A DNA stretch of 64,000 nt from Solen grandis. Lineage: Eukaryota > Mollusca > Bivalvia > Adapedonta > Solenidae. The stretch spans positions 25,105,222 through 25,169,221 of the forward strand of contig CM037777.1 in NCBI GenBank assembly GCA_021229015.1, in the 5' to 3' direction. The notes beneath the pieces are model-generated. The model searched no databases, was not told the DNA's origin, and saw only the letters and a list, made by a program, of their open reading frames with translations. Both the position numbers and the translations under genes were made by a program. This document shows positions 36,801-46,600 of this stretch, piece by piece. Position 1 is the first letter of the stretch; each line of letters begins with the position of its first letter.

Positions 36801-39237
36801 AGCTATGTAAATGTTATTGCTGAAAGGTGTGTTAAGATTATTTTTTCTTTCCTTAAGATTTCTTTAAAGTTGTGTGCAGCAGACTTCAAACTTTGTAGAT
36901 GTCAAAAAAATATAAAGGAAAAAGAAATGCAGAGTAAACTTCATGTTTATTTGGGATACCTTAGCAGGATAATATACTACTCAAAATTTGCTAAGTATCT
37001 CTAAGTGAAATCCCATTTGTGTATTTGATAGATTTGCTTTTGATCATTACCATTTTGAATTGTTAGATACATTATATTTAAAAGCAAGTTTTTGATGGGG
37101 GCTATATGGGGAGATTGTAGTCCTGTTGCATTGTTTTGTGTCAGGTCAACATTCTTTTTTTTTTTTTTTGAAAGATTTATCTTTAATATCGCTTCACAGA
37201 ATTGATTCATAACCACATGAAATGTTCATTTAGACAGCAGCATCACTCTTTCCAATGGAATTGTGACCTTCACCATCATGTGACATCATGGTAACCTTTT
37301 CATTAATCATTAAATGAGCCATAGCAGTGTAGCGGGGGCATGAATCACCATCTGTTATAGCTCTTAGCCTGTTTATTTGGAATTAACAATAAGTGATCCT
37401 TAGCAAATTTTGAGTAGTATATCAAGTTTAAAACATAAAGATGAATCTATTTTCCATTTGTACATGCAGACATTCAGATCATGATAGGGAATCAACAATA
37501 TTGTCATGGCACTGGAATAGTCATGCATGCTGTCATCTGAAAGCTCTTGTTTAATTTTTGCAATTCATCAACAGAGATTTGTCAGATTTGTGGAGCCAGT
37601 TGAGAAGAATAAGTTTCAGCTACCAATCAGCATTGACAAAAGGTAAGTTTGGTGTAAAGATTGATTTTTCTTTTTCACTTTATCTTTCAGCCACACGTTA
37701 TGAGGTCACTGTAGATGATACTCCCCTAGCGAAATTATGTGACATCTCTGGGCGCAAGTGCTTACTGGTTAGTTCATGTGACATAGCTTTTGAGGATCCA
37801 AAATCAAAAAGTATTAACTATAGGTTCTCATTTCCTTGGATGAGACGATTTGGTAAACGCGAGGACAGTTTTAATATTGAACTTGGTCGGAAGTGCCCAA
37901 ATGGTGAAGGTTCTTTAGTTATCAGGGGACATAATCTGAAAGCACTGCATGATGAACTGAAAGAGAAGTCAAAAAGTAACAGTTCAACTGTAACGAAACC
38001 ACATGCTACTTCAGTGTCAACAAATGTACAAAAGCTAGAAGGTAGTATTAGTGGACCTGTGATTGCTGTGAATATGCAGAGGTCGCATCCAGGTCAGCGA
38101 CCACACATGCTGATACCAATCACCAAACCTAACACGGAGGAGTCTGACCCCTCATCCCCCACAGTAGATAAGCGAAACGAAAATGAGAAGAAACGTAACA
38201 AAAGCAGCTCTTCAAAACAAAAAACAGGATCAGACAGTTTTTCAAAGGAGTTGGAAGAAAAGTTACATGCGGGTGATAATTCAGGTGGAAAGAAAGAGTC
38301 TGTAAAGACGAAGGAACATAAGAAAGATGAAAAGAAAGAAAAAGATAAAAGTCACGATTCAAAAAAGGAAGGTAAAGGTGGTTTCAGGGGTTTCTTCAGT
38401 GGTAAAAAAGACAGTGTTAAAGAAGAGAGGAAGCATGACAGTGATAAAGAAGAGAAGAAACCTGACAAAGCTGAGACAAAGGCACATCCACGTCATGATT
38501 TTAATGCTTACGAAGATCCTGATGATTTTAAGAAAGCACAAACAAACAGTGATTCTGCAGATATGATTTATGATGAGGCATGTTCCCCAGCTACTTCATC
38601 ACAGCAGGAACCTGTTGAGTATGCACAGCCTATCAGAGTCAGTAAATCCAGCAAAAAATCCGAAATTTATGACGAAGCAGCTAGTTCAAAGCAAAAGCGT
38701 AAGTCTGCTCATGGAAAACCCACACAGCAACAGAGCCCTATGGAATATGCAGAAGTTGGTCAATTAAGAAACAATGCTTGGCAGCAGTGTCCTGATGGAG
38801 AAGATAATATACACGAGGAAGACTACATGAATATCAAACAAGCAAGGGAGCAAATGGCAGAGGCTGGGGCGCCCCCTATACCAAGCCGCGAATATGATGA
38901 CGATGATGAAGATGACACCTATAACAGATTGACCTTTGATGGCAAGAAAAACACTCCTCAGCCACAGAATATTTATGGAACTGCTAGTGGTCATGAAATT
39001 GGCCCAATTATGCCGAAGGTTCCAATTCCACAAGCGGATTATTCTGATGACTCGGAAGGAGAAAAATTGTATGATGATCCTGATTATGATACATGTGGTA
39101 ATGAAAATGTAGTAGTTAATAAAAAACCAAACCCACCACCGGACCAAGGTTATGAGGAAGCAGAAATTCGTAATGTGAAACCACCATCAAAGAAGGTAGT
39201 GACTGACCATGAAGCTTTGTATGATGAAGTGAGATAG
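27898..39237 (+). CDS. DOK-family docking protein (PH + IRS-type PTB), 676 aa, 3 exons
   Basis: Exons are 27898-27954, 34499-34925 and 37691-39237, with phases 0 then 1 and a total of 2031 nt. Exon 1 encodes a 19-residue start ending in KSGNLSLQTKGFM. This joins KTTWVDRFCVLYSKSVDSH to make a DOK-type PH domain (about residues 6-125). Exon 3 opens with an IRS-type PTB domain (about 163-258), shown by NYRFSFPWMRRFGK and FNIELGRKCPNGEGSLVIRG. After a Lys/Glu-rich linker the tail carries about a dozen tyrosines in SH2-docking contexts: YEDP, YAQP and YDDP (YxxP, RasGAP/Crk type), YMNI (Grb2 type), IYDEA, YAEV, YGTA, YEEA and LYDEV. The family links activated tyrosine-kinase receptors to RasGAP and adaptors at the membrane. 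Which DOK or IRS relative it equals cannot be told here. An extra exon between the PH and PTB exons cannot be excluded. Confidence 0.9.
28315..28670. repeat. Inverted-repeat-rich AT segment in DOK intron 1
   Basis: A clear hairpin of aaaaaatcgacct with aggtcgatttttt occurs at 28608-28662. A weaker pair, gacctctcttta and tatagagaggt, occurs at 28335-28375. Together these suggest MITE ends. Confidence 0.5.
28805..28888 (-). pseudogene. tRNA-like relic
   Basis: On the minus strand TTAGCTCAATCGGTAAGAGC gives a good A box and D arm. The T arm (AAGTTCTATACC) is degenerate and the acceptor ends do not pair, so it is a tRNA pseudogene or SINE head, not a working tRNA. Confidence 0.45.
29930..30765. 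repeat. Dispersed repeat with atggccc motifs, two or more units
   Basis: The segments 30290-30420 and 30620-30745 are diverged copies. Both have cagattttgat/ttatt.aaa, ggaat.atc.ttaggtggta.tgta, and a following atggc.gccag.gctaaa. Further units with gttatggccc lie at about 30005. It fills part of the large DOK intron. Confidence 0.55.
32610..33060. repeat. Probable dispersed repeat in DOK intron
   Basis: Two segments repeat the phrase aaccacttga/ttcataaacatattcagg-ggcatcaggcaactaagg (about 32715-32765 and 32900-32935). This implies internal duplication of a non-coding repeat. Confidence 0.4.
33238..34200 (-). mobile_element. GCTCACC-ended bivalve repeat, opposite-orientation copy
   Basis: This is the reverse-complement relative of 11519-14353. 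The terminal hairpin TAGCTCATCTGAGCA...GGTGAGCTA is at its low end and ctcaggtgagcaat...gcctct at its high end. About three ~300-base units contain ggttgccatggcaac, ctactggccagatttca, ggtacagatgttccttgagt and aacatggc.gccaggggc. It lies about 300 bases upstream of DOK exon 2. Confidence 0.85.
35040..35180. repeat. Dispersed repeat in DOK intron, copy 2 (paired with 7165-7310)
   Basis: It has the same landmarks as the copy at 7165-7310, with a longer gacagacagacgg tract. Confidence 0.7.
35575..35845 (+). repeat. 54-base minisatellite in DOK intron 2
   Basis: The unit gaaaggtatgtaaatggtag followed by tgttaaaaagtatgtaaatg repeats three times almost perfectly (35690-35835), with diverged half-units of 27 bases before it. 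Degenerate relatives recur at 36665-36835. Both frames stay open across it by chance of composition. Confidence 0.9.
35850..35945. repeat. Fragment shared with 20655-20760
   Basis: It shares aagatgtatta-gtc, atttatc.ctac.aa, cttgacagaaagttgtatg and tgaaaca with 20655-20760, same orientation. It directly follows the 54-base minisatellite. Confidence 0.6.
36660..36840 (+). repeat. Degenerate relatives of the 54-base minisatellite
   Basis: Scattered ttagta-ct-aaag, tgtaaatgtt and gctgaaaggtgtgt half-units match the array at 35575-35845. They are separated from it by about 800 bases of other sequence. Confidence 0.6.
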
Positions 39238-39239
39238 TC

Positions 39240-40490
39240 ACATGTTTATTCTAAGCCTTCCAAAGTGTGCCTAAAGTGTGAGTTATATATTTTTATATTA
39301 ATATAATCAGCTATGGAGATGTATTATGTTTTTTTGACCAATGACCTATGCATGTGTATTTTTTCATGGATTACTAATTTATCTATTCAACTTCCTAAGA
39401 TGATCTTTTTCATTGTAATTAGATAAAGTCAAGTGAAACATAAGTGTATAAGGAGTTTCTCATACAACACTAATCCCATATTTTCTATGTTTTTTTCTTA
39501 CATGATTCATGAAAAACATTCCTACAAGCATACAGATACAGCTCTTTTGTTTTTCTCTAAAGAATTCATGGGGGAGGGGAACATCATTCGCGATATGAAT
39601 GCAACACTTTAACTCCAACATCTTTGCATAAGAAACAAGAAATATCTTTAAAAAAGATACTCGGCCGTGGTAACCAGCTTGATGATAAGTGTCTGAATGG
39701 TTTAACATGTAATAGATTTTGTTGTTGGTTTAATAGTTGTGTAATTCCTGTGTCAGTGCTGCTCTTTGAAATACCACGGATCCAAATAATTTGTACAACC
39801 TTAAAACATATGCGCATTAGACACCGTTTCGCGGGTTACAAAACAAAACCGGACGTTACATTTTTGTTGAATATAGGATCTGTCAGGGTCGAACAATCAA
39901 TTCCAAAATCTATGTGTTTCCTATTTTTTAGCGTTCAACTCTTTCAGTTTACCTTAAAAAGGTGCAGTGTCTTACTTTTCGGGACAAATTGTTTGCAGGG
40001 GAAGAAAACTTCAACTTTTAAAATAAACAGATCTAAAGAACTTGTTTCCGCTACTAATTTTACAATGACCAATGGGAATTTAGCAAAGTATATAATAACC
40101 AGTGAAAAACTTAATTTTATTCCACTTCATTACTGTGTGTTTCACAGGAAGTCAGAGTGAAAATAAACTGCCTTACGGCTGAAAAACTTAAATTTGCAGT
40201 GTTCAGGGATTTTTCCCTTCTTATCATGGGCCCTTTATAAGCATCTTTCTTTAAAGCCATACAGTTTTCCCCAAAATTGATTTTAACCTAGTATTTTTAC
40301 TTACTCAAACTGAAGATAATAATGCTCTCAATCAGTGATTCTGTTACATTTCTTTCTAAGACCAAACGTTTTGTCTTATTGATATGTAATAACTGTAAAC
40401 TGTAAGGAACAACTGTTTATATGGTACATTTTTGCCTCTGATTTAGTACATCTTATTTTTCTACACACACTAGTGACTATCCATATTTTA
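39240..40490. other. DOK 3' UTR / intergenic sequence up to gap
   Basis: I see no conserved exon. The open frame at 39624-40160 has no recognisable domain. The stretch is AT-rich and ends at the N gap. Confidence 0.4.
40162..40167 (+). terminator. Possible poly(A) signal downstream of the DOK gene
   Basis: An AATAAA lies about 925 bases past the DOK stop, with another at about 40020. No transcript evidence distinguishes them. Confidence 0.25.
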
Positions 40491-40590
40491 NNNNNNNNNN
40501 NNNNNNNNNNNNNNNNNNNNNNNNNNNNNNNNNNNNNNNNNNNNNNNNNNNNNNNNNNNNNNNNNNNNNNNNNNNNNNNNNNNNNNNNNN
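40491..40590. other. Assembly gap (100 N)
   Basis: A run of exactly 100 N, the conventional length for a gap of unknown size. Satellite sequence adjoins its right side. Confidence 0.99.
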
Positions 40591-41390
40591 CCATAACTCA
40601 AGTTTACGGTAACACCTTGAAATTTAAAACATGGATAGATCAACTTTATTTTCTGAGTTATTACCCTTTGTTGATTCTGAGATTTTATTTTTGTCCGGAC
40701 CATAACTCAAAAAGTATTTGAGGTATCACCTTGAAACTTAAAACATGGATAGATCACATTGAGGTGGAGTGCAGTGCACAAGAATGATAACTCTGACTTT
40801 CATATTTTCTGAGTTATTGCCCTTTGTTGATTTGAGATTTTATTTTTGTCCGGACCATAACTCAAAAAGTATTTGAGGTATCACCTTGAAACTTAAAACA
40901 TGGATAGATCACATGGATTTGTAGTGCAGTGCATAAGAATGATAACTCTGTTTTATTTTCTGAGTTATTTCCCTTTGTTGATTTTCAGACTTAATTTTTG
41001 TCTGGGGCATAACTCGAAACGTATTTGAGGTGTTGACTTGAAACTTCATAGATCTCAATGGTCTGAGTGCAGTGCACATGAATGATAACTCTGTTTCTCT
41101 TTTTCCTTGAGTTATTGCCCTTTGTTGATACTCAGACTTCATTTTTGTCTGGAGCATAACACGAAAAGTATTTGAGGTATTACTTTGAAACCTCACAGGT
41201 GGAAAGATCTCATGGAGTGCATTGTGCAAGAATGATAACTGTTGTATTTTTGGAGTAATTTCCCTTTGTTTATTTTTTTTGGATTTAATTCTTGTGTGGT
41301 GCATAACTTGTAAAGTGTTGCCTTAAACATTTATAGTAGATAGATCTCATTGGTCTGAGTGCAGTACACAAGAATGATAACTCAATAATG
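40591..41390. repeat. ~150-base satellite, five or more units
   Basis: The landmark cataactc/cataac recurs near 40592, 40701, 40855, 41008, 41155 and 41302. Each is followed by aaa.gtatttgaggtat.ac and cttgaaac, then agatc, gtgcagtgca.aagaatgataact, and gagttattgccctttgttga. Divergence grows to the right. The left end is cut by the gap. Confidence 0.9.
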
Positions 41391-41504
41391 ATAATGATGA
41401 CTACAAACTTGCAACATATATATAATTAACGTCATAAGTGCTTAATGACGTCATAATTTTTCTTACAGTTAATGTTTTGAATTCATAGTCATTCTGACAC
41501 TCCT

Positions 41505-41528
41505 CTGATGAAGACTGTATAGTCGAAA
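41505..41528 (+). ncRNA. Hammerhead-ribozyme-like core (candidate)
   Basis: CTGATGA is followed by a perfect 4-base stem (GACT-GTAT-AGTC) and then GAAA. This is the conserved core order of hammerhead ribozymes (CUGAUGA, stem II, GAAA). Such cores occur in the terminal repeats of Penelope-like retroelements. I could not identify a clear stem I/III and cleavage site, and no polymerase is nearby. Confidence 0.4.
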
Positions 41529-41573
41529 GTGCTCGGGAAAATTATTACATATTGCACTGTTTGAATATTTTAT

Positions 41574-41635
41574 TCCCCCCCCCCCCCCAAAAAAAAAAAA
41601 AATATATATATATATATATTGTGTGTGTGTGTGTT
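41574..41635. repeat. Poly-C / poly-A / (AT)n / (GT)n compound microsatellite
   Basis: Consecutive runs of C, A, AT and GT, about 60 bases in total. Confidence 0.95.
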
Positions 41636-41649
41636 ATTTTGTACCTCAC

Positions 41650-43620
41650 AAAATAGATTATGCTTTATCAATAATTTGTCAAAAGATCGATTTTCTAGTC
41701 AATTCTTTCATCAAACATGCTTAAATGCAGGCGACACAAGTGTTCCGAGGAACACCCACATCTAGTTGAGACTTTGCAGTAAGTTTCAGAACCAAGATGT
41801 AGAAGTACAACCCATTCAGTCATTTTATTTAAATCACATGCAAATAGACTGATCAGTCCAGAATCTGCCTTTATAAACGGAGAGGCACAATGTATAGAGC
41901 TGCTCAAATACCAGTCATAATACCAAGGATATTGTGTAATCTCAGTATTTTTCCTACATGCATAAAACAGATACCCCTACTGATAAGTACTTTTGTCAAT
42001 TTGATGTAAGTTTTTTTTCTCATCATGATACCTAGATTAAGATTTCATTGATAGTTTTGCCTATCATATAATGCTGCAGCTAGAATTCATGGCTTTACAA
42101 CACAGATATACCATTTTAGATACATTAGAATTCATAGGTTTAAACAAAAGAACACATGATTTTGTTTGTGATACTGTTCGTAAGCAGTTGACCTTGCCTT
42201 GAATGAAAAGGCGGGGCTCAAAGTTTTCCCTGCTTAAGTCTGGAAAGGTATATTGATGGAGGTGTGTGTGTGTGTGGGAGGGGAGGGGACTGTATAATAA
42301 CAGGTCTCCCAGTTGTTTATCAGCAGGCTGATCAGGTTTTATATTTGTGATGTTGATCATTATCTCATCGTTCTCATGTTGTAAAGTGTTGAAGTAAATG
42401 TCATGTCAAGTAGACCTTTCTTATTACAAGTACATGAAAGGGCAATATCTGCAGAAAAGCTGTTACATCCAGTTTTGACCAATGTAATGGTATTGTTTTG
42501 TGCAGATGTGCATGATTTTGATTTTAGATGAAAGAGTCATTGTTAACTAACCATACTGAAATGCATCAGATGTTGAATAACAATGTTTATACTATGTACC
42601 CCTGCTTGTGCTAGAAAGAAATATGTAGATATTATAAGTTTTTTATCATTTTTATGCAGCATAGTATACTGATAATCGGGATTCAAACAACGTTTTTCTA
42701 TGTATTATGTCAACCTTAAGATTGATTTTTGAACAATTTGCTGTTTGTCTAAAGGAAAAAGAGTTACTTTCACAGGTGAAAAATTGAGGCATCCATTGTA
42801 TTATTATCCAGCATTTAATATCATTTTGAGTTTTAAAGTAATGAATGAAGTAATTTCACTTATAGACTGGAAGTCTTCCTTAAAAATCTGTTTCAAAAAA
42901 CAACAACAAAACCTATCTTGAATTATAATCTTTTGATATTGCATGGAAATATTTATTTTTAAGAAATAAACACTTTTACAAATATAATCTATACAGGCTC
43001 TTCCTGTGGTGACCATATGGTCAGTTATGATTTATCTTTGTTCTATATGACATTTTTGAATATCATTACAGTTGTTGTTTTAACATGTAGAGAAATACTA
43101 AAACATATTGTTTGGTAGATAGATGGTTATTTTGATCTACCCTGTTTACATGCCCTTGTATTAAAATATGCTAAAGTAAGGCAAACAAAAAGCAAGTTTT
43201 GAAATGTAATAAGATTCAAGGTAAAAGATAATTATTGATATTCTCGCTTTGGGTTTATCACAGAATGTAATTGATGCATGGTTGATGGAATATTTGACAG
43301 GAAGGAAATATATTCATCACATAAAAATTAAATAACAAGCCATCATTATCAATATTTAAATCTGTCACTACTTAAATGTTGCATTAAACATGTTAAAGAG
43401 ACTCTACACGAGTAATGTCATTGCATATGACAAGAGAGTCTACTGTCTAGATTAATCTTGTATGTCAGTATGTGGATAGATACAACTGAGGACATAATAT
43501 GTAAGAAATAGAATATAGAATTTGACGGGACCTTGTACTGTACATACCCATTTTGTGTAATGATATCAGTATACAGTGATTACTCATGTTATCCGTGGTG
43601 CTTTAACTAATAATTGTCTG
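41650..43620. other. Sequence upstream of the first visible alpha-catenin exon
   Basis: I searched for N-terminal alpha-catenin exons and found none. A fragment of the 666-736 palindrome family lies at 42315-42345, and a (gt)n-gggagggg stretch at 42262-42290. It is probably intron. Confidence 0.45.
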
Positions 43621-43633
43621 TTTGATGGTACAG

Positions 43634-46600
43634 GCTGGAAGGGCTGAACCCAGTGAAGCTTTGGACAGAGCCATCGACAATATGTGTAAGAAGACCAAAG
43701 ATTTGAGGCGACAGGTATGTTTAAAAGAACTGTATTCTTTTATTTATCAAAGCATCTTTCTGTCAAGGATTATGAATGACAATAGAACTTAAATGGTCTT
43801 AGTTAAGTAACTGTTATTGATAGCACTTCATAACGGTCACTGATTTTACAATTTTATTTTATGCAAAATTTTAGGCAGTTTGAGGTCGCAACTTTGTTTA
43901 TTTACCTGTTTGTTCTTAATGCTCTTAGTGAAAGTAATGAGAAGAAAAAAAAAGACTGACAACTGAGGTACTGAATGTTGGGATAAATGTGTATTGCAGC
44001 TTCGTAAAGCAGTGGTGGACCACGTGTCTGACTCCTTCCTGGAGACCAATGTCCCCCTGTTGGTGCTGATAGAAGCTGCCAAGGCTGGAGATGAGAGAGG
44101 GGTGGAGGAATACGCACAAGTATTTGCTGACCATGCCAACAAACTTGTTGAGGTACATTTGGAAATGACAGCTTTTGTAGTATTTTCCTTTCTACTTTAA
44201 AGATGTGCTATTTTACAAGGAATACTAGTTCAGACGTAAACAATTCTCTGTCTGATCAAGTTGTTAAGTGTTACTGTAGCAACCAGTATATAAAACCTGG
44301 CCAGTCTTGAGAGTCAAATGCAGGCTGATCATGTTTATGATAATGTTGATGGCATGGGTTATATATGATTGGTAGCTCTCATGTAGTAAAAGGTTACACT
44401 TACTTGAGTTAAATCAGCTGATTTAAATATACTGTGGTGTCATTATGTGGTTGTCTTACTATGGTTTGAATATTAAAGAACATATTTTCTTTTTCTGTGT
44501 ATATGTACATCTATTGGGATTGTATTTTGGATTGATAGGGTCAGTGTCATGTCATAATTATTTAAAATAGAAAATTGGAATGATTTTTTTCCAAAAAGTA
44601 ATTACATAGACTGGTAGCTTTAATTAAGTTACTTATGCAAACAGAATATGAACATAAAATGAACATAAGGATATAAAGAGAGTAGCTGTCCTTCATGGTA
44701 TTGACATGTGTGATCCTACAGGTGGCCAACCTTGCATGCTCCATGTCCAGTAATGAGGAGGGAGTCAAGATGGTCAGACTAGCTGCTGCAGAGATAGAGA
44801 AACTGTGTCCTCAGGTAAGACCGTCACCATGGTAACACTAGTGTCACTTTCGTTTTGACTTTAAAAGTCAGGTAACAAGACTTGATAACATTGGTGTTTG
44901 GAATTATTCAGTTTTTCCACCTCACAGTCACAATAAGTCTGCTGTCCACCACCTATTTGATTTTCCTTATTTATGTTAGGCATCTTTCGAATGCTGTCAG
45001 TTTCTCCCAGTACTATTCATTCAGGATCAGTGGGTTTGGATAAATTATGCCATCAAATGACCTTGAAGAATGTCTTTAACATTTAGTACAACCAGTTAAA
45101 TAAGAGAGATTTTTTTCAGGTGATTAATGCAGCAAGAGTGTTGGCAGCACGTCCAAGATCAAAAGTGGCACAAGAGAACATGGACGTGTTTAAAGATGCA
45201 TGGGAGAACCAGGTTCGACTGTTAACAGATGCAGTTGATGATATTACTACCATTGATGATTTCCTTGCTGTCTCAGGTCAGTTGGCAATGTGGCATACAC
45301 ATAATTAAACATTTGATCGTCAGACCACCTCATTATTAAGACCATTTTACAGCAGTCCCAAGGGTGGTCTTGTTACTGAGGTTTTACTTTATGTAAATAA
45401 ATTTAATCATACATTCACTTCTATGTGTAAACTCAACACAACCAGTGGAAAACTATGTATAAATGGATTAGAGAATACAATTAACTCTGTATTTTCAATC
45501 ACCTGTACTAAGCAGCCAACTTGAGTTTAGAAGCCAGCTTAAGTTATACTTTGGAAGAGACAATTTGTTCTATACTTGAACTTTATTTAGTAGCAGCCTA
45601 GGTCAGGCAACTGCATCCTTGTATTTACTTGGCTGGTGTTTACTAATCCTCCATTGATAAAATATATATTGTGTATTTACAGAGAGCCACATATTGGAGG
45701 ATGTGAACCGATGTGTGTTCGCCCTGCAGGAGGGTGATTGCAGATACACTTGATAGAACAGCAGGTGCCATCCGAGGTCGGTCAGCACGTGTGTGCAATG
45801 TGGTAACTGCCGAGATGGATAATTATGAGCCTGGGCCGTACACAGAGAGAGTGATGGAGGCAGTGATACTACTGAGAGACCAGGGTAAGAGGGTCAAGGG
45901 AGAGAGGGGTAGAGGAGATGGAGGTGATGTTTGAATCAGATCTGTAGATTCTTTGCTCAAAAAGGGCAGATTTATGTTTTAGTAGTTTAGATAAGTAATA
46001 AATGGAAATTAAAGAAGAAAGAAGATAAGGTTTGTTGTAATCCATCTAAAAGGGTGGTAAGCAGATGAGTGTTTGGAAAAACTAGAAATGAGGATGCTCC
46101 TTCATAATCTGTCACAAGTCAGAAACTTTATTTCCTTCTGTGTCCAAAACTGACTTTCTATTTCAGCACAAGCCAAACCTAGATAAGGAGTGATGTTTGA
46201 ATACATAATAATGGAATTGACAGTCTGATGTAGGGTTTGACTGATAATATTGGAATTTATGCTAAAACAGACCACATTTTTCTTTTCTTTTCAGTCATGC
46301 CAAATTTTGCAGAAAGAGTGGAAGTGGCTGTGGATGCCCTATCCCAGAATGCTCCAGACAGAGTGGATGAGAACGAGTTTATCGACGCCAGTAGGTTGGT
46401 GTACGATGGCGTGAGGGATATCAGACAGGCTGTGTTGATGAACAGGGTATGTGAAGCTAATGTATATTTGTGTGTGTTTTAATGAAACACAAGGGGTTGG
46501 GGAAAGAAAAAAATGAAAATCTTATTCTGTAAAAAATATAATCATAGTTGTTGAAAACTGTTGATTAAGCATTACTACAATCAGTCAAGATCCTGTGATT

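Noticed and set aside
39624..40160. 178-codon open frame on the plus strand downstream of DOK
   Set aside because: There is no recognisable domain and the composition is AT-rich with no splice context; it is taken as chance or 3' UTR.
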